Below are positions 50,134-58,143 of a DNA stretch of 64,000 nt, piece after piece. Each line of letters opens with the position of its first letter. The stretch's first letter is position 1. The notes under the pieces were generated by a model. It searched no databases. It worked only from the letters and a program-made list of their open reading frames with translations, and had not been told where the DNA came from. This stretch comes from Alphaproteobacteria bacterium (lineage in GTDB: Bacteria > Pseudomonadota > Alphaproteobacteria > UBA2966): contig JAGWAU010000025.1 of assembly GCA_021296255.1 (NCBI GenBank), forward strand, positions 1 to 64,000. Reading direction: 5' to 3'. The translations under genes and the position numbers were made by a program.

Positions 50134-51495
50134 ATGAGCCAATCCGAAACGACCGCCGGGCGAGCCACGGACCAGCCCGATCCACGCAGCATGAAGGAGT
50201 ACTACGAGATCGCCGAGCAGGTGCTGCCCGGCGCGGGTCTTGCCATCTACTCCAATCCGGACGACATCCGTTTCGTCGTCCACAAAGGGGAGGGCGCCAG
50301 ACTCCAGGACGTCGACGGGAAGTGGTACGTCGACTATTCGATGGCGGCGTCCGTCAACATCCTGGGCCACGCCCACCCGGCGATCGCGAGTGCGATGAGC
50401 GATCAGCTTACGCGGGGGCACCTCCACTTCGGCAACCTCAATGTCCCGGTGATCGAACTCGCCAAGGAGCTCGTCGATGCCATCCCCTGCGCCGAGATGG
50501 TGGTGTTCGGCTCCACGGGTTCCGAGGCGAACGCCTATGCGCTGCGGCTCGCACGTGCCTTCACGGGTCGCGACAAGGTCATGAAGTTCGAAGGCGCCTA
50601 CCACGGAGCCCACGACTATTCGGCGATCAGCACGTTCGGCGGTGGGACCACCGACATGCCCCACATCGCCAACTTCCCCCAGGGCGTCCCCGACGGTGCC
50701 GGGATCCCGCAGGCCGTGCAGGACACGGTTCTCGTCGCACCCTTCAACGATCTCGAAGCGGTGCGCAAGATCATGGAGGAGCACGCCGGCGAGATCGCGG
50801 CCCTGACCACGGAACCCGTGCAGCGCAACATTCCGCCGCATCCCGACTTCCACCAAGGTCTGCGCGACCTCTGCGACGAGTTCGACATTCTGCTCATCTA
50901 CGACGAGGTGGTCTCGGGCTTCCGCATGTCCTATGGCGGCGGCCAGCAGTACTACGGGGTGACGCCCGATCTCGCGGCGTACGGCAAGATCATTGGCGGG
51001 GGCGCGGCCCTGGCCGCGGTCGCCGGGCGGGCGGAGATCATCGATCAGGCGAACCCGCGCCGCCGCGGCGAGGACGACTACGTGTTCGTCAACGGCACCC
51101 ACTGCGGCAATCCTCTGGCCGCGGCTGCCGGTCTCGCCTGTCTGCGCGAGCTCAAGAAGCCCGGCACCTACGACTGGTTGAACGGCCAGGCCGAGAAGAT
51201 GCGCCGGGAGGCCCAGAAGGTGTTCGACCGGCACGACATGCCGGTCCTCTCCTACGGGGTCGCTTCCTACTGGAACATCCTGTTCCGCGATGCCCCGCCC
51301 CGGAATCAGGCGGACATGGACGCCACCGGCGACATGAAGGCGAGCAAGGAGTTTGATCTCGAACTCGTCCGTCAGGGCGTCTACGTTCTGCCCATCAACC
51401 GGCGCTATTTCTCGCTCGCCCACGACGACGGGATTCTGGAAGAGAGCCTGCGGCGGCTCGACGCGGCCTGCCGCGTCTGGACGGCCAGGCACTAG
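50134..51495 (+). CDS. Class III aminotransferase, glutamate-1-semialdehyde aminomutase-like
   Basis: The 453-residue PLP enzyme resembles HemL-type aminomutases. VLPGAGLAIYSNPDDIRFVVHKGEG is near the start and WYVDYSMAASVNILGHAHPA follows. GSTGSEANAYALRLARAFTG, KFEGAYHGAHDYSA, LLIYDEVVSGFRMSYGG and the PLP Lys in AAYGKIIGGGAALAAVAG are all in order. Variation from HemL and the catabolic neighbourhood suggest transamination of an omega-amino or amino-keto acid rather than haem synthesis. The ATG at 50134 follows GGGAAGGAG. It sits between hyuA and the PyrF-like gene in one operon. Confidence 0.86.
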   Translation: MSQSETTAGRATDQPDPRSMKEYYEIAEQVLPGAGLAIYSNPDDIRFVVHKGEGARLQDVDGKWYVDYSMAASVNILGHAHPAIASAMSDQLTRGHLHFGNLNVPVIELAKELVDAIPCAEMVVFGSTGSEANAYALRLARAFTGRDKVMKFEGAYHGAHDYSAISTFGGGTTDMPHIANFPQGVPDGAGIPQAVQDTVLVAPFNDLEAVRKIMEEHAGEIAALTTEPVQRNIPPHPDFHQGLRDLCDEFDILLIYDEVVSGFRMSYGGGQQYYGVTPDLAAYGKIIGGGAALAAVAGRAEIIDQANPRRRGEDDYVFVNGTHCGNPLAAAAGLACLRELKKPGTYDWLNGQAEKMRREAQKVFDRHDMPVLSYGVASYWNILFRDAPPRNQADMDATGDMKASKEFDLELVRQGVYVLPINRRYFSLAHDDGILEESLRRLDAACRVWTARH

Positions 51496-51507
51496 AGGAC
51501 TTCACCG

Positions 51508-52245
51508 ATGGCCGGACCGCCGATCGATGCGGCCGGCCGCCTCATCGTCGCGCTCGACGTTCCCACCGTCGCGGAAGCGTGCGAGATCGTGCGCACGCTC
51601 GACGGCGCCGTCACGTTCTACAAGGTCGGCCTGCACCTCCAGTGGGACGGCGACGTCCAGCCCTTCATCCGGGAACTGCTCGGGGCCGGGCGACGGGTCT
51701 TCGTCGACTACAAGTACGCCGACATCGGAGCGACCATGCGGGGCGGCGTGGCTGGCGCGAGCCGGATTGGGGCGACCTTCCTGACCATTCAGGGCAGCGG
51801 CGAGGCGACCGGCGAGGCGATCGACGCCGCCCTGAAGGGGCGCGGCGACAGGGCGTACCCGAAGCTCCTGCTCGTGACGGTCTTGACCAGTGTCGACGAT
51901 TCCGACGTGGCGGCCCTCGGCCGTCACCGGACGGTGGCCGGCCTCGCCGTGGAACGGGCCGAGCGCGCCGCGGACGCCGGTCTGGATGGCGTCGTCGCGT
52001 CCGGGCACGAGGCGGCGGCGATCCGGGCGGTGGTGCCCGAAGGCTTCATCGTCGTCACCCCGGGCGTGCGGCCGGCGTCAGCGGCTAGTAACGATCAGAA
52101 GCGCATCGTGACCCCTGCCGCGGCCATTTCCGCGGGGGCCGACTACCTCGTGGTCGGGCGGCCGATCATCGCCCACGACGACCGGCGCGCTGCCGCCGAA
52201 GCCATCATCGCCGAGATGCGGTCGGCCTTCGACGCGCCCACCTGA
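51508..52245 (+). CDS. pyrF: Orotidine 5'-phosphate decarboxylase-family protein (PyrF-like)
   Basis: The 245-residue barrel follows type I PyrF along its length: RLIVALDVPTVAEACEIVR, FYKVGLHLQ with the first catalytic Lys, VDYKYADIGAT for the DxKxxDI motif, and LLVTVLTSVDDSDVAALG. VVTPGVRPAS and GADYLVVGRPI with the phosphate-binding Arg close it. Two usually conserved His positions differ (KLHDI is KYADI, TVHAS is TIQGS). The Lys-Asp-Lys-Asp set is kept, so UMP formation is likely, yet the setting among catabolic genes is unusual and a related decarboxylase activity cannot be excluded. It starts 12 bases after the aminotransferase. Confidence 0.8.
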   Translation: MAGPPIDAAGRLIVALDVPTVAEACEIVRTLDGAVTFYKVGLHLQWDGDVQPFIRELLGAGRRVFVDYKYADIGATMRGGVAGASRIGATFLTIQGSGEATGEAIDAALKGRGDRAYPKLLLVTVLTSVDDSDVAALGRHRTVAGLAVERAERAADAGLDGVVASGHEAAAIRAVVPEGFIVVTPGVRPASAASNDQKRIVTPAAAISAGADYLVVGRPIIAHDDRRAAAEAIIAEMRSAFDAPT

Positions 52246-52338
52246 AATCGGTGGAGAACGGTATTGCTTTGGGCAATCGCGCCACTATGATGCCGCCGCG
52301 CTCTCCGTGTGCGGTGGGCAGGTCACGCCGGCAGTCTC

Positions 52339-53562
52339 ATGAACCGTATTCTCGAAGGCCTCCGCATCGTCGAAGGCTCCGCTTTCGTCGCGGCCCCGCT
52401 CGGCGGCATGACCCTGGCCCAGATGGGCGCCGACGTGATTCGCTTCGACCCCATCGGCGGCGGACTCGACTGGAATCGCTGGCCGGTCACCGACGACGGG
52501 GTCTCGCTCTACTGGGTCGGACTGAACAAGGGCAAACGCTCGGTCTCCATCAACCTGCGGGAGGAGGAAGGGCGAGAGTTGGCACGCTCGTTGATCACGG
52601 CGCCCGGCGAGAACGGCGGGCTGTTTCTGACGAATTTCCCGCCCTCAGGCTGGCTCGCCTATGACAAGCTCAAAGAGGAGCGCGACGACCTCATCGTCAT
52701 GAACATCCTGGGTCACAACGACGGATCGTCCGCCGTCGACTATACCGTCAACTGCGCCGTCGGATACCCGTATGCCACGGGAAGCGCCCATCGCGACGCG
52801 CCGGTCAATCACGTCTTTCCAGGCTGGGACGCGGTGTGCGGCGTCACCGCGGCCGCCGGCCTCCTCGCCGCCGAGCGGCATCGCCGCCTGACCGGAGAGG
52901 GCCAATACGTCGGTTTGGCGCTCTCCGACGTGGCCTATGGGATGGTCGGAAATTTCGGGCACATCGCGGAAGCCCAGATCAAGAAGGAGGTCCGTCCGCC
53001 CTATGGCAACGACCTCTACGGCGCCTACGGGCGCGACTTCGGGACGCGCGACGGCAAACGCATCATGATCGTCGCAATCACTCCTCGGCAATGGACCGAG
53101 TTGGTGAAGGTCGTGGGCATCCAGGAGAAGGTGGCGCACATCGAGGCCCTCATGGACCGGGACCTGAGCAGGGAGGGGCACCGGTTCGAGGCGCGCGACG
53201 CCATCACCGCCGTGGTTCGGCCATGGGTCGAGGCACGCACCCTGGCAGAGGTCGAAGCGGCCTTCGACGGCACCGGCGTCTGTTGGGGGCTCTATCAGGA
53301 TTTCGTCGAGATGGTGGAGAACGATCCGCGATGCTCGCCGGCCAACCCCATGTTCGAGGAGCTCGAGCAGCCGGGAGTCGGGCGTTATCTCGTACCGGGC
53401 TCGCCGCTATGTTTCGGGGCATCGCCCCGCGTGCCCGTCAAGCCCGCGCCGCGGCTCGGCGAAAACACCGACGAGGTTCTGGCCTCGATTCTGGGACTCG
53501 GCGACGGCCAGATCGGCGATCTGCACGATCGCGGAATAGTCGCCGGCCCGACCAGCGAGTAG
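52339..53562 (+). CDS. Family III CoA transferase, 2-methylfumaryl-CoA isomerase (Mct)-like
   Basis: The 407-residue protein belongs to the CaiB/BaiF family and within it looks most like 2-methylfumaryl-CoA (mesaconyl-CoA C1-C4) isomerase. The N-terminus runs LEGLRIVEGSAFVAAPLGGM, then ADVIRFDPIGGGLDWNRWPV and LNKGKRSVSINLR. The family catalytic Asp is at about 164 in VFPGWDAVCGVTAAAGLL. Mct moves CoA within mesaconate from C1 to C4 in the second cycle of the 3-hydroxypropionate bicycle. The next gene, a hydratase-like protein, supports this. No citramalyl-CoA lyase gene is in the window. The ATG at 52339 gives the expected N-terminus. Confidence 0.82.
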   Translation: MNRILEGLRIVEGSAFVAAPLGGMTLAQMGADVIRFDPIGGGLDWNRWPVTDDGVSLYWVGLNKGKRSVSINLREEEGRELARSLITAPGENGGLFLTNFPPSGWLAYDKLKEERDDLIVMNILGHNDGSSAVDYTVNCAVGYPYATGSAHRDAPVNHVFPGWDAVCGVTAAAGLLAAERHRRLTGEGQYVGLALSDVAYGMVGNFGHIAEAQIKKEVRPPYGNDLYGAYGRDFGTRDGKRIMIVAITPRQWTELVKVVGIQEKVAHIEALMDRDLSREGHRFEARDAITAVVRPWVEARTLAEVEAAFDGTGVCWGLYQDFVEMVENDPRCSPANPMFEELEQPGVGRYLVPGSPLCFGASPRVPVKPAPRLGENTDEVLASILGLGDGQIGDLHDRGIVAGPTSE

Positions 53563-53571
53563 GAGTTGGCC

Positions 53572-54423
53572 ATGGGCGTAGCGGAAAAGCCCTATACCGA
53601 TTGGATCGGGAACACCCAGGCGATCGAGGACTACATCTCACCCACCCCGATCCGCCTCCTGCAGATGACCCTCGACGATACGGAGGCCACGCTCCGGGAC
53701 GGGGATTCGCTGCCGCCGATCTGGCACTGGTGCTATTTTCTCGAGGCCGCGCCCCAATCGACCCTTGGTCCGGACGGCCACGCGCCCCGTGGCGGCTTTC
53801 TGCCGCCCGTGGCGCTGCCCCGCCGCATGTTCGCCGGCGGGCGGTTGAAATTCCCGGCCCCGCTTCGCATCGGCGCATCGGCGCGCCAGACCGCCGAGAT
53901 CAAGAGTGTCGTCGAGAAGGAGGGCCGGTCGGGACGACTCTGCTTCGTCACAGTGCTCTACACCACGGAACAGGATGGCACGGTCTGCATCGAGGAGGAG
54001 CGCGACTTCGTCTACCGCGAGGAGGGCGCGCCGCTGTCCGCACCGGAGCCGGTCGAGCTGCCCGGCGTGCCCGAAGGGGCGTGGTCGCGCACCGTGACGC
54101 CGGATCCGGTGATGCTGTTCCGCTATTCGGCGCTGACCTTCAACGGACATCGCATCCATTACGACCAGCCCTATGTCACGCAGGTCGAGCATTACCCCGG
54201 CCTGATCGTCCACGGTCCCTTGATCGCGACCCTGCTGCTCGAGGTCGTGCGCCTCAATCAGGACCGGCCTGTGGCGGCCTTCTCCTTCCAGGCGCGGGCG
54301 CCCCTCTTCGACCTGGCGCCGTTCCGTGTCGTCGCGACGCCGGGCGCAGGCGACGATGTCGACCTCAAGGCCGAAGGACCGGATGGCACGCTCAGCATGC
54401 AGGCCACCGCGACGCTGGGGTAA
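53572..54423 (+). CDS. Mesaconyl-C4-CoA hydratase (Meh)-like double hot-dog protein
   Basis: The 283-residue protein has the tandem hot-dog build of the HTD2/MaoC N-terminal family. PIRLLQMTLDDTEATLRDGD, IWHWCYFLEAAPQSTLGPDG and GGFLPPVALPRRMFAGG lie in the first half, and VMLFRYSALTFNGHRIHYDQ with VEHYPGLIVHGPLIATLLLE in the second. The FNGHRIHYD segment carries the catalytic Asp/His of R-hydratases. The match is to 3-methylfumaryl-CoA hydratase, which makes citramalyl-CoA. The ATG at 53572, six bases after AGGAG, is preferred over the TTG at 53566. It is tightly linked to the isomerase-like gene. Confidence 0.82.
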   Translation: MGVAEKPYTDWIGNTQAIEDYISPTPIRLLQMTLDDTEATLRDGDSLPPIWHWCYFLEAAPQSTLGPDGHAPRGGFLPPVALPRRMFAGGRLKFPAPLRIGASARQTAEIKSVVEKEGRSGRLCFVTVLYTTEQDGTVCIEEERDFVYREEGAPLSAPEPVELPGVPEGAWSRTVTPDPVMLFRYSALTFNGHRIHYDQPYVTQVEHYPGLIVHGPLIATLLLEVVRLNQDRPVAAFSFQARAPLFDLAPFRVVATPGAGDDVDLKAEGPDGTLSMQATATLG

Positions 54424-54426
54424 ACG

Positions 54427-55314
54427 CTACTTCTCGTGACTCTTCGACACCGGGTCGCCGAGCGGGATCTCCATGAGATCCTCGCCGTAATAGAGACTCC
54501 CTTCGTAGATCGCGCCGATCTCCCGCAGCACCTTCTCACGGACCCCCGGCTTGTCGATCTGCGGCAGCACGTGGGTGACCACGAGGCTCTTGGCCTTCGC
54601 CTCCTTGGCCATGCGGGCGATCTCGAGGTGGCCGGCGGCGCCGCGGGCATATTCCTTCGACCGCTCGGTGCCGCTGTAGTACGGGCACATGTAGACCAGC
54701 ACGTCGGCATTTCGGGCAAGCTCGACCATGGCTTTGCACGGCCCGCAATCGCCTGAATAGGCGAACACCCCCTCCGCGGTCTCCATCCGGAAACCATAGG
54801 AGATCAGATAGGGCTGAACGTGCGGCACCGATCGTGCCGTGACCCTCCAGCCATCGCCCGTGATGGTCTGGCCGGAGCGGATTTCCGTGACCACGGGCCT
54901 GGGCTTTTTGCGGACGCCCGTCCCGCCCCGGGACTGGTAGACGTCGATCGAGCCCCGATGCCTGGTCCGTGCCTCGAGGTCGGGTCCGAAGGCGCCGTTC
55001 TTGCCGATGAGCGCCTGGGTCATCCGCTTGGTGTGGGGCGGACCGTAGACCACGAGTTCCGGGATCTTCCCGGCTCCCTGGTCCCAACGCGTGAGCAGCA
55101 GGCGGGCGTAGTCGAGACAATGGTCGTAGTGCAGATGGCTGAAGAAGACGTGGGTGATGTCGACGGCCCGCTTGCCCGCTTCCATCATGCGGTGATAGGT
55201 GCCGGGTCCCTGGTCGAACAGAATGATGTCGTCGCCCACCTCCACCATGTAGCCGGAGCTCGCCCGGTGAAGCTGCGGCTTGGGCACGCCGGTGCCCAGC
55301 AGGGTGATCTTCAT
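54427..55314 (-). CDS. RNase Z-like metallo-beta-lactamase-fold hydrolase, copy 1
   Basis: The 295-residue protein begins MKITLLGTGVPKPQLHRASS and carries the HxHxDH zinc motif in SHLHYDHCLDY. A second His is in VPHVQPYLISYGFR, and the Asp-containing YSGDCGPCKAM and a late His in HVLPQ follow. The build resembles the RNase Z/arylsulfatase-like branch of the fold. The substrate is not evident; tRNA processing is unlikely because two copies exist and the exosite is absent. It converges on the hydratase gene with a three-base gap. The ATG at 55314 abuts the family start. Confidence 0.85.
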   Translation of the reverse strand: MKITLLGTGVPKPQLHRASSGYMVEVGDDIILFDQGPGTYHRMMEAGKRAVDITHVFFSHLHYDHCLDYARLLLTRWDQGAGKIPELVVYGPPHTKRMTQALIGKNGAFGPDLEARTRHRGSIDVYQSRGGTGVRKKPRPVVTEIRSGQTITGDGWRVTARSVPHVQPYLISYGFRMETAEGVFAYSGDCGPCKAMVELARNADVLVYMCPYYSGTERSKEYARGAAGHLEIARMAKEAKAKSLVVTHVLPQIDKPGVREKVLREIGAIYEGSLYYGEDLMEIPLGDPVSKSHEK

Positions 55315-55324
55315 GGGGCGCGTC

Positions 55325-56212
55325 CTAACGTTCCCGGTCCGTTGCCATCGGCGCCTCAAGCGGGATTTCCATGAGGTCCTCGCCGAAGAAGAGATTCCCC
55401 TTGTAGACCTTGCCCATGTCGCGCAGCACCTTCTCGCGCAGGCCGGGCTCGTCCATCTGCTTCAGTACATGGCTGACGACGAGGTTTTTCACGCCGGCGG
55501 CCTGTCCGATCTCCGCGACCTCCATGTGGCCGGCCACGCCCTTGGCGAAGGCCTTGCTGGGTTCCGTACCCGACAAATAATGGGTCATGTAGACCATGAC
55601 GTCCGCGCCCTTCGCGAGTTTCTTCATGGCGTTGCAAGGACCGCAGTCGCCCGAGTACACGAACGAGCCGTCGTCGGTGTCGAGGCGGAAGCCGTAGGAG
55701 ATCAGATACGGCTGCACGTGCGGCACCGAGGTCGCGCGCACGGCCCAGCCGTTTCCCCTTATCACCTGACCGCTGCGGATCTCCGTGACCTCCGGACTGG
55801 GTTTCTTGCGCTTTCCCTTGCCGCCGCGCGACTCGTAGACGTCGATCGAGACCTGATGCTTGGTGCGGGCTTCGAGATCGGGGCCGAACACGCCGTTCCT
55901 GCCGATGATCGCCCGGGTCATGCGCTTCGTGTGCGGCGGGCCGTAGACCTTGAGCTCGGGAATCGTTCCCGCGCCCTGATCCCAGTGGGTCATCAGCAGG
56001 CGCATGTAGTCGAGGCAGTGGTCATAGTGGAGGTGGCTGAAGAACACGTGGGTCACGTCGACCGCGCGTTTGCCCGCCTCCATCATGCGGTGATAGGCCC
56101 CGGGTCCGTGGTCGAAGAGAATGAGGTCGTCGCCGACCTCGACCATGTAGCCGGAGCTCATGCGCTTGAGCGATGGCGCGGGCGTCCCCGTGCCGAGCAG
56201 TGTTATCTTCAT
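55325..56212 (-). CDS. RNase Z-like metallo-beta-lactamase-fold hydrolase, copy 2
   Basis: This 295-residue protein is a tandem paralogue of the previous one, of identical length and with long identical blocks (VFFSHLHYDHCLDY, GAFGPDLEART-like, VPHVQPYLISYGFR, YSGDCGPC). All zinc ligands are kept, so both copies should be active. It lies ten bases upstream of copy 1 in the same direction and is probably transcribed first. The pair must come from a duplication within this lineage or an older one; divergence is spread over the whole length. Its substrate is unknown. Confidence 0.85.
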   Translation of the reverse strand: MKITLLGTGTPAPSLKRMSSGYMVEVGDDLILFDHGPGAYHRMMEAGKRAVDVTHVFFSHLHYDHCLDYMRLLMTHWDQGAGTIPELKVYGPPHTKRMTRAIIGRNGVFGPDLEARTKHQVSIDVYESRGGKGKRKKPSPEVTEIRSGQVIRGNGWAVRATSVPHVQPYLISYGFRLDTDDGSFVYSGDCGPCNAMKKLAKGADVMVYMTHYLSGTEPSKAFAKGVAGHMEVAEIGQAAGVKNLVVSHVLKQMDEPGLREKVLRDMGKVYKGNLFFGEDLMEIPLEAPMATDRER

Positions 56213-56504
56213 CTCCCGTTGCCCTCCCGACGCGAAGCGGTCCGATTTGCGTCCACTATCCAAAGCCGGACGCAGGAGCGCAAGGTTTCGTCGCCGCGCG
56301 TGCCGCGCGGGAGAGGTGCGGGAAGAACAAGTTCGGACGCAGATGAGACGCGGCACTCGAAGGAGGCCTCTCGCTCCCCTGTCAAGGGGGAATGGGACCG
56401 TCGAGGGCCGACCGGTGCCCGGCTCAAGAGACCCCCGCCTCATATGTCCTGAACCGGGACGACCGGTTGACCGTCACGGGTGTCGCCGCCACGATGCCGC
56501 ACCC

Positions 56505-57668
56505 ATGACCGGAACCGCCGTTCCCATCCGCCGGACCATCGCCGACATTCCGACCTCGGCCATTCGCCGGATCGCCTCCATCGGGATGCAGATGGATGAC
56601 GTCATTCCGCTCTGGTTCGGCGAACCCGATGCGCCGACACCGGACTTCATCACCGAGGCCGGCGTGAGAGCCCTGCGGGAAGGCAGGACCCGGTACACCC
56701 TCAACCGGGGCATCCCGGAACTGCGCGCCGCCCTCGCCGCGTACATGGAAGGCCTCTACGGCAAGACGGTCGATGTCGAGCACGTCACCGTGACGGCGTC
56801 GGCCATGAACGCCATCGCCTTGATCATGCAGTGCCTCATCGATCCCGGGGACAACGCCGTGATGGTCGGGCCGCTGTGGCCGAACATTCCCGCGTGCGCC
56901 CGAATCATGGGCGGCGAGGTGCGGGAGATCGCCCTGACGCCCGGCGAGGAACGTTGGACCCTCGACCTGGACCGTCTGTTCGACGCCGCCGACGAGCGAA
57001 CCCGGGGCGTACTGGTGAATTCGCCGAGCAACCCGACGGGGTGGGTCATGTCGCGCGACGAGCAGAAAGCCGTCCTCGACTTCTGCCGCAAGCGGGGGAT
57101 CTGGGTCATCGCCGACGAGGTCTACGATCGGATCGTTTATGAAGGGACTTTCGCCCCGTCATTCCTGGAGATCGCGCAACCGGAGGATCTGGTCCTGCGC
57201 GTCAACTCGTTCTCGAAGTCCTGGGCCATGACGGGCTGGCGGCTCGGCTGGATCACCGCGCCGGCGGCATTCGGACCCGTCATCGAGAAGATGACGGAAT
57301 TCAATGTCGCCAATGCCCCGTCGGTGGCCCAGCACGCGGGCATCGCGGCGCTTGCCGAGGGCGAGTCCTTCATCCGCGACACGGTCGGCCGCTATCGCGC
57401 CGCCCGCGATCTGACCTATCAGCGGCTGGGCTCGATGCCGCGCGTGCGCCTCTCCCTGCCACGGGGTGCCTTCTATGCCTTCTTCGCGGTGGATGGCGTC
57501 ACCGATTCGCTCGCCTTTGCGGAGGACATGCTGCGCCGGACCCGCGTCGGCCTGGCGCCGGGAATCGCCTTCGGGCCACGAAGTGAAGGGTATCTCAGGC
57601 TATGTTTCGCGAGCGCTCTCGACACGTTGTCCGAGGGATTCGACAGGATCGAGCCGTTGATGGCGTAA
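56505..57668 (+). CDS. Class I PLP aminotransferase (aspartate aminotransferase fold)
   Basis: The 387-residue enzyme shows PLWFGEPDAPTPDFITEAGV, YTLNRGIPELRAALAAYM and the conserved NSPSNPTGWVMS. VIADEVYDRIVYEG and the PLP Lys in NSFSKSWAMTGWRLGW follow, and the substrate Arg lies in SEGYLRLCFA. It therefore transfers amino groups to or from a keto acid, probably with glutamate. The ATG at 56505 places the first conserved strand at the usual distance. It is divergent from the metallo-hydrolase pair and about 110 bases from the GYD gene. Confidence 0.88.
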   Translation: MTGTAVPIRRTIADIPTSAIRRIASIGMQMDDVIPLWFGEPDAPTPDFITEAGVRALREGRTRYTLNRGIPELRAALAAYMEGLYGKTVDVEHVTVTASAMNAIALIMQCLIDPGDNAVMVGPLWPNIPACARIMGGEVREIALTPGEERWTLDLDRLFDAADERTRGVLVNSPSNPTGWVMSRDEQKAVLDFCRKRGIWVIADEVYDRIVYEGTFAPSFLEIAQPEDLVLRVNSFSKSWAMTGWRLGWITAPAAFGPVIEKMTEFNVANAPSVAQHAGIAALAEGESFIRDTVGRYRAARDLTYQRLGSMPRVRLSLPRGAFYAFFAVDGVTDSLAFAEDMLRRTRVGLAPGIAFGPRSEGYLRLCFASALDTLSEGFDRIEPLMA

Positions 57669-57777
57669 GGTTTCCCGCCGGTTGTCGGCATTCACGGTCG
57701 TGACAGTCGGCAGAGCACGGCCATTCCGTGCCATGATGTAACTCTCAACAGTTTGCCGAGCGGCGGGGAGGACAGTC

Positions 57778-58074
57778 ATGGCTACCTACATCGTGTTGTC
57801 GAAGTTCACGCAGCAGGGCGTTCAGAACATCAAGGACTCGCCCAAACGGCTCGCCGCGGACAAACGGCTCGCCAAGAGCCTCGGAGGCCGAATCCGTTCG
57901 TTCTACATGACGATGGGGTCGTACGACGTGGTCGCCGTGCTCGAGTTGCCGGACGACGACGCGGCGGCGAGGTTCGCGCTCCAGATGGGACGGGCGGGGA
58001 ACGCCAGCACCGAGACGCTCAAAGCGTTTCCCGAAGCCGACTACCGGAAGATCATCGGCAGCCTGCCGGAGTAG
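57778..58074 (+). CDS. GYD-domain protein
   Basis: The 98-residue protein has the GYD family pattern: YIVLSKFTQQGVQNIKDSPK, GGRIRSFYMTMGSYDVVAVL with the GxYD core, and TETLKAFPEADYRKII. It is a small ferredoxin-like alpha/beta fold of unknown function, often found as a single gene. GGGGAGGACAGTC precedes the ATG. It converges on the class V aminotransferase gene. Confidence 0.85.
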   Translation: MATYIVLSKFTQQGVQNIKDSPKRLAADKRLAKSLGGRIRSFYMTMGSYDVVAVLELPDDDAAARFALQMGRAGNASTETLKAFPEADYRKIIGSLPE

Positions 58075-58143
58075 CCGTCCGGATCTTCTCGCTCCTGAGA
58101 GAAATGCGGAGCCGGGGCGGCAAGGCGCCGCGTCCCGGACGTC

